Of a DNA stretch of 64,000 nt, positions 21,339 to 35,260 are shown in pieces. The DNA comes from Dermanyssus gallinae (taxonomy: Eukaryota; Arthropoda; Arachnida; Mesostigmata; Dermanyssidae): NCBI GenBank assembly GCA_003439945.1, contig QVRM01005925.1:611001-675000 (forward strand), written 5' to 3'. Made by a program: the position numbers and the translations under genes. The notes below the pieces were generated by a model that was given only the letters and a program-made list of their open reading frames with translations, did not search any database and was not told where the DNA came from. The stretch's first letter is position 1. Every line of letters begins with the position of its first letter.

Positions 21339-22082
21339 TATCCAGATTTTATTACCTGAAATTCTAGTGTATGGTCAAGCCCCGTGAGAAAATGATTTTA
21401 TATGCGGAAGTACTTCGTTTAGGAGTGAGATATTTTTTAATGCATTTTTCTAAGTTGTTATTTAAAAGGTGGCTGTCCCGATATATGTTTACAAAATGCA
21501 CAATTTAAAGAGAACGCATTCATCGCTGGATTGGCCGAAGGCGGTCCACAAGCTTGGCCGCCGCGGTAGCCCGATTTATTCAGTCTCGACTTTTTCCTTT
21601 GGGCTCACCTAAAGAATCTAGTCTACGCATCTTTGAAGGCGTGCAACGAGAGCTTTGCTATCGCTACTGAATATGCTTGTTGGCTGACGGGCATTTGTTC
21701 AAGCAAGATTTGAACTAAAACAAAAAAAACTGAGCTTCTACAGGTTTGACGAGTGATTTGATTGACAAAGAAAGCGAACATACTAACTGCATGTATACAC
21801 TTACATCCGATATGGCCATCGGGAGATTTGAGTTACTTTGCAACCACAAGCGATAGCTCTACCATTTTGGTACCAAAAGTTATTCACTTAAGATGTACAT
21901 TCGTCTAAACGTATTGCTCGTGCCGCGTAACAGAAATCTTTTGAGAACCTAGACCTAGTGAAAATTCGAACATGCAAAAGTGAAATGATAGTTTTGCAAA
22001 CTCTTCTTAATATCACACTAACCCCTGCTATAACTAAGCCAAGCATAATTCAGACACAGTAGAAATTTCTTCCAAATGCGCC
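20961..22082. other. Unassigned DNA with short (TA)n/(GA)n at 21299-21337
   Basis: A TA tract passes straight into GAGAGAGAGA at 21324-21337. Otherwise no gene or repeat is recognised. Confidence 0.5.
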
Positions 22083-22458
22083 AATATGCGAGGCAAGCTT
22101 CAAGCAATGTGGCTGAAAGCAATGCTCGAATCCCCCCCCCCCCTACAGAAACTTTTGTTCTGACCCACACCTTACCGTTAATTTCCATATTTTTGACACT
22201 CAAGTAGAATTTTCAGCCCATTGTTGGTACTAACCTAACCCAAATTCAGTCATATTCTCATGTACACTCACAATTCAAGGCCTTGTTAAATCGTATGGCT
22301 TTAGCCGCTCCTTTCAGCCGGTCGTCTTTTTGAAGTGCGTATATGACCCAATATAATCACAAAATTCCATAGAGTTTAAGAGATGTAATGAATGTAATTA
22401 ATGGCCTGCTGTTGCAACGTTCTAGGAAAATGATCTAATGCTAGACAATTAAAAAATA

Positions 22459-22612
<154 letters not shown>

Positions 22613-23072
22613 TTAGACAATCTATGTTGCTTGTATAGTGGCTAATAGCGAGTAGTAATTTGGGGGGACTTAACATATACATACAGTCGCCACGTTGGGG
22701 TCGAATACTTTTCTCCTGACCCAATGTTAGGACATTAAATGTATACAGCACATTATGGCGTACCTAGCAGGAGGTGCGCCAAAATGTGCTGGGAGTGTGT
22801 TGGAGATCGAGGAACTGGGAGATAGGCTTTATTGTGTGTATCGATAGACGGGCGCAACCGCGTGTGTCAGTCTCAATAAACGTCTCTATGGCGTGGCGTG
22901 CGACCTACTTCCGGCTAAGGCTCTGCCTGCTTCGCGTCTTCGCCTCTAAGGTAAACACTTTAGTCTAAGGACACTAACCTTTCTTTTGGAGAGATCGGGC
23001 CAGTTTGTACAAGTGGCTTCCGGGTACTAGCTTACGCTGGGATTAAACCCCAGCACTGTGGCGGTAGAAGGT

Positions 23073-23076
<4 letters not shown>

Positions 23077-23117
<41 letters not shown>

Positions 23118-23119
23118 TA
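23077..23119. repeat. (TA)n microsatellite
   Basis: TA tract at the position equivalent to 18720-18758. Confidence 0.95.
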
Positions 23120-23499
23120 ATTTACTAAAAACTATATTCAATATATAGCATTAAGATCATTCTGTACCAGTATTTCCGTACAATAATTTTTGAATAATAT
23201 TCGGGAGCTATTTACCGATGTCACTTAGAGGCTAAACTTTGCTGCATCAAATCATATAATTTGAGAAACATTTAGCAGCAGATTTAATGAGAAATAAAGC
23301 TACGCTTGAATTTAAAATAAACAATCATGCCAGTGTGATGTTGAATTGAACGCAAAAAGATAAATATAGTCGTTGCTCTTAAATATACCCAATTCAAAGC
23401 TATTCTGTGGGCACTTGGTTTTTGGAATCCGATGCAGTCTTATGTGGCCAACGGAACAATCGAAATGTGTGGCACCCAAAGTGATACTTCATGAAATAC

Positions 23500-24060
23500 C
23501 CGATATTTCAAGTACTTGGAAATTGTACAGTCTTAGAAATCCTGTGCAAGCTGTTAGCGAATTCCTCGCTTGCGGATCTCCGGATCTTGCTCCCACCCGC
23601 TCTGAATGCCCGACTTGCCAACTTGGATGGCTGACATTCCAAACTAGTGTAATTTTTGCAGCATACCTTGGTCCTCTGGAAAGATCTATAGGCTCGATTT
23701 TGGCTCGTTGTTGTGGAGCCACCGTTGAGTTCTCATGGCCTTGTGGTAGGCGCAGAGATCTGCTAGAAAGTGAATTCGGCTGCTGTCGAAATGGGCTCGC
23801 ATCCAAGGCTTTGTAAAATCATCGAGTTTCCCCGTTTCGAAAGGAGGCATTCAGTTTTGTTCTACAGGGGATAAATATGAGGGAAATTCGACCCGAGACT
23901 ATCGACTCCAGTTTCCAGGTCACAGTGTCACACCATTTTTGAACGAAACACGGCCGTTCTGTCGGTTTACCGTTTGTTTGATAGCGACTTCTTGTATCAG
24001 GGCCTCATCGCTGAAAATGATGCTTTGTTCACTATTTTACCGCTATTCGACATATTAAGG
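23500..24060 (-). pseudogene. Mariner-type transposase relict, copy B
   Basis: Minus strand gives IIFSDEALIQEVAIKQ followed by NRQNGRV, matching the FSDE(K)LF...NRQNDRV block around the first catalytic Asp of mariner-group transposases. About 200 bases later, FLADLCAYHKAMRTQRWL aligns with FQQDSAPAHKA..TQ.WL around the second Asp, then ...NEP. Several stops and frameshifts separate the blocks, and the third acidic residue could not be placed. The DSAPAHKA-like second block suggests the maT-type branch, but this is a by-eye judgement on a decayed sequence. Confidence 0.6.
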
Positions 24061-24357
24061 AGCACCTTTTTTCTAAGGCATAGTACATGTTTCTTCTCTT
24101 CAGCAAGCTAATAAACCTATTAAAACTTGTAAGGTTTGTAACCAGGTTGTCTTGCAAACTGCATGGAATGCTTCTGTCTAAAATTAAAAAATGAGTCGCC
24201 AGACTTCTTACTCTCATTCGATATTGATATTGCAACAGACATCGCACTTTATTCACGCTTACTGTTGAATTTGCATTAGCGTTAGGCGCTGACCAGCCAA
24301 AGGAAGTACAAACAAAGCACTGCTCTTTTGTTCCCATCGTCATCAACACAATTTAGC

Positions 24358-26660
24358 ACATTTATTAGAAAAACTGCAAATCCAGTGTGTGTTTATTTGT
24401 CAGAAGCTTCAATCTAAATTTGGATACGTATATCTATGGACATTAGTTACTATACATATGTGTGCATAGTCTAATGCTAAGAAGTTGACTTAAGCAAAAA
24501 GGGATGCACTCTAACCTAGTTATACGTTTGATATTAATCTTCAAGGGCACGATTTTTAAGAATAACAATATCCATCCGCTTAGATACTCTTTGGCAAGGA
24601 TGTAGAATCTAAGCTTTTGTTTCGGAGATATCGACTGCCCATGTGTAGCCCATGCGTCCCATGTTAATATTTGTCCATTAGAATTTATATGTCAAGAATG
24701 TTGATCACTTTATTGGCAAAACAGACCCTCAAGAGGTCCAAACGGATCATTAATTAATTTACTAAATTGGATGCTAAGCAACAGAACGAGGAAAACGAGC
24801 CAACGCTACATAACAAAACCAATAATATTAATCATTTAACTACCAATGCTCTCGCAGCTCGTTGATCATTACACAACATATTGAATATTAGCCACAAGAT
24901 AAAAGGTTCGGTGTCCAAGACGTCGCACTTAAGATCGCTTACTATCCTAACGAACGACAACTCTATAATCAAATTGTGCAAGCGTTAAGAAAAAACGGCC
25001 TTTTTACTCTGCGTCACTGTCACTGCAGAGGCATGAAGTCTTCCAGCGCGCGGTCTTATTTTTATACTACCATAATTTTTCTAGCTAGTTCAGTTCTATG
25101 ACGGCTGAGCGTCAGTTAAAGATTTATTTATTCATCTAAACGTTTAGGTTCTCATAGGTTAGCATTGTTTGCTAAGACACAACAAAGTCGCCCCTTGGCG
25201 GCTGACTTCTAAGCTAAATCAACTAAAGCAACTAAATCAACATAGCTTGGGCATAGGAAAACTATATGCGGACCATTTGGTCGTATATATATATACGTAG
25301 TAAATTTCATCTGCAGGCACTCAGTCGTTATATTTGCGAGGTGCACCACGAGCAACAAGTACGGATTAGCCACAACTACGACGTACATTACTCAAGCATG
25401 CTACTTTACTAGCCAAATCATCACATCGAGTGTATTAGGTAACGCCGTTCGCAAGCACATTGCTAATCCTGCCAAAAAAGTTTGATGGCGAACCGCTTCA
25501 GAAGCTAGAATCTGTACGCACCGTTGCACGTAATTCAACCTCATAATCCCTCCTGTGGCATCACATACGAGTAGATTTACTCTTTTCTCTGGAAGTTTTC
25601 GAGTGCGCGAGACATTGCTCCGTTAAACGACGGGAATACTTACGTTTCTAAAGCGATTAATGGTGCTTCACAGCTCAGCCAGTAATAGACTTGATTGAGT
25701 ATCGTGTGGGACGGCACTGTTCGCCGAAACATACAACGAGGTCCTACCTAAGATTTCATCGTTTAAGGAGTTCATCGGTGCATCACTAGCAGTAAAATAG
25801 GCGTCGACAAACTCGGACTTTTTCTTTTTGACAACCGCTATGACACCAGTGTGCAGGCAGTGACTTGTAGGCCCACCCGGTCCTTTGCTTAGCCTAACTA
25901 GACTTTCTACTCTTAACTTTCAACATCATCTACGTAAGAAATATTACTAGCGTGAGTCGGCCAAAACCTGTGCGTGTCGGTTTTGCTATCAAATATGTCC
26001 CCAGTACCATGTCTTAAACTGTAAAGTGCAAGACCTCCTTCCGTGAGTGTCCTTCAACTGTCGTGAAACGCAGGCTACATAATGTGCTCATTTATGCTCA
26101 AACCAGACGCGCTAGGTAAATCATGCGGCAACAAGTTACCGGAACTTAAATTGCATGTGTGAAATTGTACAATAGATGATAGAGATACAAATGTCCTTAG
26201 GTTTGAAGTGTAGCACGTGGATGTTACCCCCGACAAGTCGAAATTTACTTTAGATTTTATTGATTGATTTTTGTCAATTGCGGTTTCTTGCGTGCTCCTA
26301 CACGACTGAATAGGGTTGACGTGAAGAGAACTTCTACTGAATCAGTTCCTACAGCCCGTTTCTGCGTAGGATGTGCCGGGCTGTTTTGTGTCTGAGGGAA
26401 CAAGTGCACTTGCAAAGGCTCATTTACGTGAAATTTTGCTTTTATACTACCACGAAGAAATGAATGAAAGTCTCGGTGGCAAACATGTGTGCTGCTATCT
26501 AGAGCCTCACACTGTGTGTGAGGCAGTGCTTTGCAGTGATTGCTGCTTGCAGTGATTCGATTGCTTTTTTTGCAATGGAGATTTTGATGTGACAGATCAA
26601 GCACAGATAGGCGGCGACCTTGTACGGTTGATACGTGCATTTAAAGCCCCTAAAGGGTGT
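24358..26660. other. Unassigned DNA
   Basis: No gene recognised. One minus-strand open frame of 127 codons (26257-26640) has no family features and runs toward a microsatellite; I do not call it a gene. Confidence 0.5.
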
Positions 26661-26758
26661 GTGAATATATATATATATATATATCTCTCGTAAGTTATAA
26701 TACACATTTGATACCCGAAACGAGGTCGCACACATGGCTAATGCGTCGCATAGATCAG

Positions 26759-26810
<52 letters not shown>

Positions 26811-26988
26811 GAGCGCAATCGTGTGATGCATTCGCGTGCGCTTCGCGACCGGAGGAGACACATAGATGCACGACTTCGAGCCCCACCGCTGCACATTTGT
26901 ATTTATGGGGTGCGTCTACTGTGCTACGAAGCAATGTGAAGGCAGTCCCGTGAACGTTAAATGTTGACTCAGGGTCAGCCCGAAAAAG

Positions 26989-27018
<30 letters not shown>
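26661..27018. repeat. Three (TA)n tracts
   Basis: TA runs at 26667-26685, 26762-26807 and 26991-27018, separated by non-repetitive DNA. Confidence 0.9.
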
Positions 27019-27021
<3 letters not shown>

Positions 27022-29160
27022 TGACTGAAGTGACACAATATGCATTAAACAAATATATTAATTTCCTGACTGACAACATACGATTCTGAATATAGCACAC
27101 ATTTTATTGCGTACAACGTTTTTACGTATGATCGATCGATAAGCGACGGTCTGCCCACCTCCCTTATTTGTGTCCCCTTCAAGCAAACGGATGACAAGCT
27201 GACGTAAACCAAACCGTTGTCAGTAGCCCGCGAATCGGGAAACGCCGCATGGTGTTAAATTGTGTGCAGTATTCGTTCCAAAGTGCGATATCGTAACAGG
27301 GCACGACCGCACAGACTTGCTGATACAGGAGAAAGTATTGTGGTGTTAAAGGGTTTGGCTGCGCTCTGGCTGAAGGCGTCATCTTAGATCAGCAGGGTTA
27401 GATTAGCAGACACAAATTACAAAACTAAAAGCTTCGCTATCAACGCTACGACCACCCCTATCAACAACAGAAACAACGATAACGACGAAAACACTACTAA
27501 TGACAACAACCTTTTTTTATATGCATGATTTAATGCGTTAGGTCTTGCCCGTGGTACTCTGGGGCCTTTTTAGGGCTAGCTGAGCGTTTCTCTGAGCTCA
27601 GTTTCTCTTTGAGCCCTTAAGCAAAATTCAGCGACTGCCGCGGATAAGGCTGGCTCAATTTGTATCGTTTGTGTGTGCAACTTTGCTATACTTTTGTGTG
27701 TGATACTTTTAATTGCCAGCATCATGTTTTACCTTGCCGCACCTGAGACGCCCCTTGAGTATTCGACTTTTCCTTCTGAACTCTGGACGTACGTGAAGTA
27801 TACGCGTCACTCTTCCAGAGCGCTTTTCTTAAGGGCGGTCTCGACGGAATACCTGCCTATTATAGGCGTTAGCGCCCGAGGATACGGCCCGTTAGGCGAT
27901 GTTCCCTAGAGAAGTCCTATGAGCTTAGAGTAGTGCTTTGAACGCAACTTTTCAACTACGTGATATCTCAATTACAAGAGTGTGTCACTACAAACACGCG
28001 ATTGTCGATGTAGTAATACCAAAATGTATAAACTTAGGCCGTTATTTTGCCTATGCTTATAGATTAAATCGCATAGGCCAAGTGAGGAATATGTAATGCG
28101 ATTCTGCAGTTACTCTAATTAAAAAAGGATGGCATAAGGCAACTAGGACTTTTGAAATTTAACAACTGAATTTGTTTATATCTGCGATATGCATTTTTAT
28201 CGTATATTTTCGATGGTAACAAAATCATACATTTCTTAGAAGAAATGAAATGCAGGTTGCACATTGTCGATGCTTGGCTAAGGAGCCCAGATCCGTGTGA
28301 AGCTCAGCCCCGACAGTCTAGACCTCAGCTCTGCCGAGAATCCTACCCCAATAAACGCACCTCCTTCATTAAGCTGCGTTCTCTGCCAGCCCAACTCTAC
28401 AATTATCAGCTCTACGGACCGACAGGATTAATGGTGGACACCTAGTGGTTTAATTGGCCAAGGTTGCCCGTCGAGTTTCCTACCCTACTCGACGCGCTTG
28501 TATGCATAGTTTAAAGCTATGCGCTTGCGCTTCCTGTAAATCAACATTTGCTCAGACATCGTGCGCTCATGTAGAGCGCGGCACAATCTGTAGAGTCGTC
28601 GTCGACATTCAATAGGTTCCTTCTTTATAAGTAGCGCTCTAGATAAGAAGGTTGCGGTCCGGGGACTTCTTCTTGTTTGTCTTTAAATGTTTGTCGACTG
28701 ACACCGCGGAGTTGTCACGCAATGTGCGTTTTGTCTCGACATCTGCAATCTCTGTCCCGATTGTCTCTATTCTAGATTGGCTCGGCCAGTGTACGGCAAG
28801 CATCGTCATCACCTGCTTCCAACCTGCAGTCCATGCTCGTAGTCGAGTGAACGTAGACTTCCTTTCCTATCTTGTGAAGGTAGACTTGGCCGCATACCGT
28901 ACGGCCCGCTCAATTGTACCGGACGGTATGTAAATTCACCACCGGGCAGTCAATCCAATCTTTTTTTGTAGTCGCTGGTGTGATATCACGAATCCCAAGA
29001 GCCCGAGAGGATTGTTTTGGAATTGCTTTTTACTCGTTCCGACACAACGACATTGTTTGCGCAATAGCTCTCTCTGCGCTCTTCGCAGCATGTTTCTGTG
29101 TGTAGCCGGACCGGATGGAGGAGCCATCCAGAGTGCTGCTGTATAAATATATTCTTAGAG
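27019..29160. other. Unassigned DNA
   Basis: Small open frames only (27179-27382 minus, 67 codons; 28652-28933 plus, 93 codons), none recognised. The AATAAACGCACC near 28351 followed by a TATAAG near 28627 gives a faint LTR flavour, but no matching second copy was found. Confidence 0.45.
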
Positions 29161-29300
29161 CACCGGCCAGAATTTATTATAATCGGCAAATCGATTATTG
29201 ACATATATCTCATTGTTATACATGCGCATACTACATGATGTCATACAAAGTCAGAAACAGAAAAACAGAAAGAAACAAGTACGATATCGTCACCCAATCG
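29080..29300 (+). repeat. Dispersed repeat, partner at 38740-38885
   Basis: ATGTCATACAAAGTCAGAAA and AACAGAAAAACAG here correspond in order to ATGTCATCCATTGTCTGAAA and AACAGAAAAACAG at 38840-38872, with TTATACA...ACATA before both. The two copies are diverged. No coding content is seen. Confidence 0.55.
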
Positions 29301-29989
29301 GGAAACCTATTACATCTGCGTGTTTGCAAAAAATTGCATCTGTTAAATTCCATCTAGCTTTAGCTCAAAATAGCAGAATAATGTTGTATAAAAGATAATT
29401 CTCAAGAAATAAAATTCTGCAATTCTTTTATTTTGAATTTCGCGCTTAGTTACTATTTTGAACACTATACTCAATTACTATGTTTTACATTATGCTCGAT
29501 TACAATTTTTATGTCACGTTCAATTACTATTCTTACATAATGCTCAATAACAATTTTTTACATTTTGCTCATTATATTACTACGTCCAAGGCATGCATAT
29601 CTAATAGCGATCATGTTGGTACCAGGTCTGTGGTGCTACAGGCTATGGTTGAGAAGCAACACAGGTTTTGTGACATACACATCTCGCAATCTCAGCTCAA
29701 TGCAACAATTATTGATAATCTCAATTTTGCCCCAGAGGAAAACATTTCCGCCCTCTCGTTCTAATGGACAAAAATATTTTATTGCCGAGTTGTAGCACCT
29801 GTGAAACCTACGTTTGGCGCACTAGTTCTGAAAAATCCTGTATATAAATAAACACAAAGTTGCTTAACGACGCGTGTGGCGATTCAGCTCTCATAACATC
29901 TATATCTGCGTATAGGCAATCCAGAGTCTAAGTAAAATCGAAGGCCATTTGAGTGGGCAGAAATGGCATACCAGCGGGGTAGATATAAC
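29301..29989. other. Unassigned AT-rich DNA
   Basis: Contains an imperfect series of CAATTACTAT/ACATTATGCTC words near 29470-29575, possibly a degenerate tandem repeat. No gene recognised. Confidence 0.45.
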
Positions 29990-30407
29990 CCCCGTCCTAA
30001 CAGTTCTAAACTCTAATTAAGTTTTAACTGCTGCTGTTGCTGCCGCCGCCGGTGACGGTAGTGTGGCAGTGGCTTTTTCGCCTCGATGTTTTTAGCCGTT
30101 TAGTTTTGACAGCAGATCCTGCGGGCTGGCCTCTAGGCCGTTAGATGGTCAGAAAGATAAAGCGCTGCCCTTCTTGCACTCTTCACACTCTTTTCTCGCG
30201 TCATTGCCGCCGTTGACTCTTTTTCTTTCTTTCTTTTTCTCTCTGTCAGCCTAATCTCAGCCTTTCTAAATAACCAGAAAACTGGCTAGTAACGTCTGTC
30301 GTCGTTGCATAGACACCGCGTCATTTAGTTCATTTGCCGATATGAAGCGACACGCTGCAAATCGCCTTCACTCAGTCAGTCGGTCAGTCGTGCAGCATTG
30401 ACGGGCC

Positions 30408-30521
30408 TTCGATGTAATGCCAAAGTAATACCGAGCCTGGGGGGGTGGGGAGGAATCCGGGTTTAGTGGGTTTGCGAGTCTCACACTAGTCACGCAGGCT
30501 GCTAGTGGCGCATGTGCATCA
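30408..30521 (+). repeat. Dispersed repeat, inverted partner of 8735-8850
   Basis: See the partner entry: about 110 bases match in reverse complement with sharp edges; the main difference is a few bases near CACGCAGGCTGCTAG. Confidence 0.75.
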
Positions 30522-33481
30522 TGCATTCCCGAAACCTCCCAGAACAAAAAAAAAGCATTGACGGGCAGATATGTGGCTTATATATATGTGTGGGCGTGTG
30601 TATGTATGTGCATGTATATGTATGTGCGTGTATATGTATGTACGTGTATATGTATGTACATAGACGCTTGCCTAGTAATAGGGTCGTCGTAAAGAAATGC
30701 GAGCAACGTCGGCTAGGCTACGGGCCTTCCAGCCTTCGCCCGTGGCCGTGGACGGTCACAGCCCAGTCTCAAATCGAGCGCGACGGACGCCAAATGGTGG
30801 TACTACGCTGTCATTCGTAGTCGAGATTGGTTGGGGGGCCTTCTCGAAGGAGCTAAGATGGAGCGTCTTCGGCGTCTTGGAGAGGGGGGCGTGGCTGGGG
30901 TACGATGGGGTAATGCAGGCTGACGCCGAAGTCGACGAAGCAGAAGAGAAAAATGCGCCAACGTCCGCTGGCTGTGAAAAGCAACGCGTCCACCCATGAA
31001 ATCGCGGGCCGGTCTAGTCGCGTTATGAAGCTCGGCGCACTTTCGTCTAGAAATTCGATAGAATGATGATGGTTAGCGACAGGGAAGCACGGATGCGGCG
31101 AGAGAGAGACAATGAATGCTTTAGAGGAAGAGAGAGAGAGAGACCGAGAGGGAGAGCTGGAGAGGGGGTTAGAGGTAAAACTGCGCGAAAAAGTATCCAG
31201 AGCGGAAATAGAGCGTACGTATGGGTGAAGACGTATAGAAATGTTGGTACCAAATGAGGAAATAGTAGTAGACAATGTGGAGTACGATGAAGAGAAGCAT
31301 ATAGAGCATTGAAAGAAGAACGCTCACGATCTGCGCGAGTTTAGTTGGGAAAGCGTGGATATACTTATGTAGTACTCTCTTATTGAGAGGGTCGTATGGG
31401 GATATATTGGGACAGAAATAGAATGAACGAACACGTATTTTTCATAAGAGGGGGGGGGGGGGGCGGGGGTTCGGCCGGCGGGTAGACCAGCAACGATGAT
31501 GGCGACGTCAATAGCGATGCTGATGGCGACAACCGCGCACTGTTAAAGCCCACCCAGGCCTGAACGGCCGGCCATCGGCTGCTTGGCCCTTTAGCAACGT
31601 GCGATTCCAGCGCCAGAACGCCCACGGTCTATGACATCTGCGTTTGGACATCGCCCAGGCCGAAAGATGTCCGGAGCAGCGGCCTCAACGGTAGCCACAG
31701 CAGTTGTCGACGCCCACGTCGATGATAATGCTGATGCTGATGACAACGAGAACGACCCTATGCGGCGAGAATTTGTGTTCACTCGCTTAAGCGCGACGTT
31801 CAGCCGTGTATCAAGCAAAAAACGGGCGTTTCATCCGTTGTTGTCGAAATCGCTTTCGTTGCGGTCGACGTCGTCCTCATCATCATTGTTGTAGTTGTTG
31901 TTGCTCTTGCTATTGTTGTGGTTGATACTGTTGCTATTGTTGCTATGAGTGTTGTTGTCGTCGTTGTTGTTGTTGTTGTTGTTAGAATCAACCCTCGCCT
32001 GCCTCTCGGTCGCTTACTCCCGGTATCTGTCTTCTTCTTCTAGTCTATTGTAGGTTCGAGCGACCTCGCCACGAACTGACGACTATTCGTGTGTTGTATG
32101 ATGATTCTTACGCCAGACAAAAAAAAGAGATATGGACGTGACCTAGTGAGTCAGCGAAGAAGGAGGATGCGACGGCACCCGTCGCAACACTGGTAGAAGC
32201 GGTGGCCATAACGGCGACGACCACTGCGGCTAGAATGATGACGAAAACACATGGACGAAACCAGCGGTCACGGCAGCAGCAGCGGCGACAACAACAACAA
32301 TAACAGCAACAACAAAATATACAATGGGAACGACAAGAGAAATTGCAAAAACATCGACCTCAGCAAAACAACAACAACAATAACAAAAACAGCAATATCG
32401 ACATCAGCAACAACAACAGCAACAACAACCTGGTCGACATTAGCAGCAGCAACAACAACAACAACAGCAACAACATCGACATCAGCAGCAGCAACAACAA
32501 CAACAGCAACAACATCGACATCAGCAACAACAACAACAACATCGAAACGACATCGACGTCAAACAAGCAGCAGCTGCTCAATGACGACCTAGCTCGTTGG
32601 TTCGTTCGCTCGCTCGCTCGCTTCTGAAACGACCTCGTCAACGTCAGACCGAAGGGCCGCCCGTCGGTCTGACGATGCCACAACGGTCATCACTGAACGG
32701 ATGAACGGAATTCAATGATACGTAAACGGAAGTGAATTTCTCCCGTGCCTCACACAGTGATGCCATCAGTGCAGTAAAATGGCTCACTCGACAGCGGCAG
32801 CAAAGGCAGACGCTGCAGCTGCAGCAGCAGCAGCCGCAAGGGCAGCAGAAAAGATAACAGCCGGAAAAGGGAAAAATGTGGTCTGAAGTAAGGATGAATT
32901 TATTCTGTCGCCGTGATGAGGCTACCCCCGGGGGGGAGGGGGGGTCAGTCACCTCCAGTCCCCAGTGAACCAATGGTAGGCAGGCGAGCTGATTGGTGGG
33001 CGGGCGGATGGGCAGGCGGCGGTGCTGGTGCTGGTGGGGGCGGAGTGGGGGGGTCAGGGAACAAACGCATCGCCATCTACCGTCGCTTTACCATTGTTAC
33101 TACAACTACTTCTACTACTACTACTACTATTACTGCTACTACTAGAACGGCTAGCCTAACTACAGATGAAAGCTACTTCTTCTTCTTCTTGATTGGAGTC
33201 GAGGCGGTAGAGAATAGCGTTGGATCGCGGCGTACAACCGGTCTGTTAGCGGCGGCGACAGTGGTCTCGTGTTGGCGGCCGGTTGTCAGTGTCAGTTGAG
33301 AACAGTGATGAGGAGGTGGAGAAGGAGGTGGTTGGTTATTTTTTCGCATTACTAGTTTGAATTTATCGTCTAGACAGGCGGAGAAAAACAGAGAAACCAA
33401 GATAGAGAGAGAGAAAGAGGGACAAATGGGAGGGTGAGAGAAAATAAAAGAGATGGGGGAGAAGAGAATTTGTGTGTGTAG

Positions 33482-33513
<32 letters not shown>

Positions 33514-34074
33514 GAGAGAGGGGGAGGCGGCCGCCGCCGAGAGGAAACGAGAGCCATCAGGGCCAGCAATTGCTGCAAACGTCTTTACTGCCGTCTAGGA
33601 TAGTCTCGCCAATTGCATACCAATAGAAGAAGTCGAAGAAGAAAGGAGTGACCAAGAATGAGCGTAGAACTACTATTATTCGCTACTAGCCACGACGTCT
33701 GACGTGGAATTTGCAGTAATTTGCTGTAAAGCGACGGTCTCGTCAGCAGGAGCAACAACAACGATGACAACTGCGGCAACAGCAACAACAAGGACGAGTA
33801 CAGCAACAACAGAGACGGCTACAGCAGTAACAATAATGACTACAATAGCAACAAGAACAATTGCAGCAACAACAAGTACAGCAACAACGACGACAGTAAC
33901 AACATCGACTACAGCAACGAAAACAACAACAACAAGAACTACTACTACTACTACTACTTTAGCAGCAACAACAACATCAACTATAGCAACAAGGACTACA
34001 ACTACAGCAACAAGTACATCAACAAATACAATACAAATAACCCCAGCAGCAAAAACAGCAACCATAGCAATAAC

Positions 34075-34235
34075 AACAACAACAGCTACAGAAACAACAA
34101 CAGCAGCTACAGAAACAACAACAACAGCTACAGAAACAACAACAGCAGCTACAGAAACAACAACAACAGCTACAGAAACAACAACAGCAGCTACAGAAAC
34201 AACAACAACAGCTACAGAAACAACAACAACAGCAG
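34075..34235 (+). repeat. Tandem CAA/CAG repeat, 21-bp unit in alternating 42-bp pattern
   Basis: ACAGAAACAACAACAGCAGCT alternates with ACAGAAACAACAACAACAGCT about four times, a higher-order pattern that gives Thr-Glu-Thr-Thr words in one frame. Confidence 0.85.
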
Positions 34236-34321
34236 CATTAACTAAAGCAATAACAAAGCAACTATACTAACAACTACAGGTACAGAATCAACAACATTCA
34301 TAACAACGGCAAAAGCAACAA

Positions 34322-34445
34322 CTACAGCAGTAACAATGATAACAACTACAGCAGTAACAATGATAACAACTACAGCAGTAACAATGATAACAACTACAGC
34401 AGTAACAATGATAACAACTACAGCAGTAACAATGATAACCACTAC
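34322..34445 (+). repeat. 24-bp tandem repeat, five units
   Basis: Five near-identical copies of ACTACAGCAGTAACAATGAT plus AACA. Confidence 0.9.
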
Positions 34446-35260
34446 AGCAATAACAAGAACAACTAGAGCAACAAAAAACTACAGCAACAACCGCAACAAC
34501 AATTACACTGACCGAGTTTATCCCGTCTATTCAGTCAACTGCTGTTCTTTTCTGATGGTGCTCCGAGCAAGAATTCGGGTCTTGCGATGCTGGCCCCACT
34601 ATGTCACACAGCGTTCCGAGCGCTACTGACCATTCATGACTAATGCGCATTGTTAACTGCCGCCGTTGTGTGGCCGGCAGTCGGATCAGACGGTCGCCGT
34701 CGTCATTCAACGGGAGTTGTTGCATATTCAGGACGCAACTGAACCCTTTGCTTGCCCGTCGACAACAGGAGCGGCTGGTCGAGTCCTGCCATAGAGTCCT
34801 GCTGCCTTGGCGTTCGTAGCAGCAAGCGATTCACGTAGCGGCTGCAGGAGAGACGTCGTGGTGGGGGTGGGGGGGGGGGGCGGGGCCAGGGCTTCCCGGC
34901 GTCGGTCAACCAACGTGGGCGACAATACGATAAGCAATTGCACACACTCGGTCGGCTGGGAAAATAGCTAAACTGTGATAGCAAAAGAGAAGCGAAAATG
35001 CCACCAAAAGGCAGAACAACTCCCAACACCCAGAAGGCGTACATGCGATATAGCGAGAACACAACAGCGAGGGCGAGAGAGAGAGAGGAAAGGGAGAGAT
35101 AGAGAGATAAAGCAATAGACAGGACAGAAAGAGATAGCCTAATTTTCGTGAGATACAACTCCTGGTTACTCCTGGTTCAACGAGTTCAACAACACAGGAA
35201 TTCCACAAGTAACCCACTCGACCAACGCGCTCCGCCGAAGTGCCGCGTGGAGCGTGAAAT

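Larger units (their letters stand above)
29990..35260. other. Island 1: trinucleotide- and purine-rich, GC-richer DNA
   Basis: This stretch differs from its surroundings: CAA/CAG runs on the plus strand (32260-32560, 33750-34510), GTT/GTC runs (31860-31985), TAC/TACTAC runs (33095-33145), GA-rich purine tracts (31095-31170, 33390-33530, 35070-35135), a TG/TATG tract (30585-30662) and G runs (31449-31465, 34866-34881, 32930-32943). Many overlapping open frames follow from the three-base period and encode Thr/Asn/Gln or Leu homopolymers; none has a recognisable domain. CpG-containing stretches and the change in composition would suit a promoter, long UTR or exon region of a host gene, but I cannot place one. 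Confidence 0.6.

Noticed and set aside
26257..26640. 127-codon minus-strand protein
   Set aside because: No domain, weak composition, adjoining a microsatellite; chance open frame is more likely.
28340..28680. LTR with AATAAA and TATA-like words
   Set aside because: Order of signals is wrong for one LTR, and no second copy, TG...CA ends or gag/pol were found.
33704..34270. Thr-rich 188-codon frame and antisense Val-rich frame
   Set aside because: They follow from CAA/CAG trinucleotide repeats; open on both strands, no domain.
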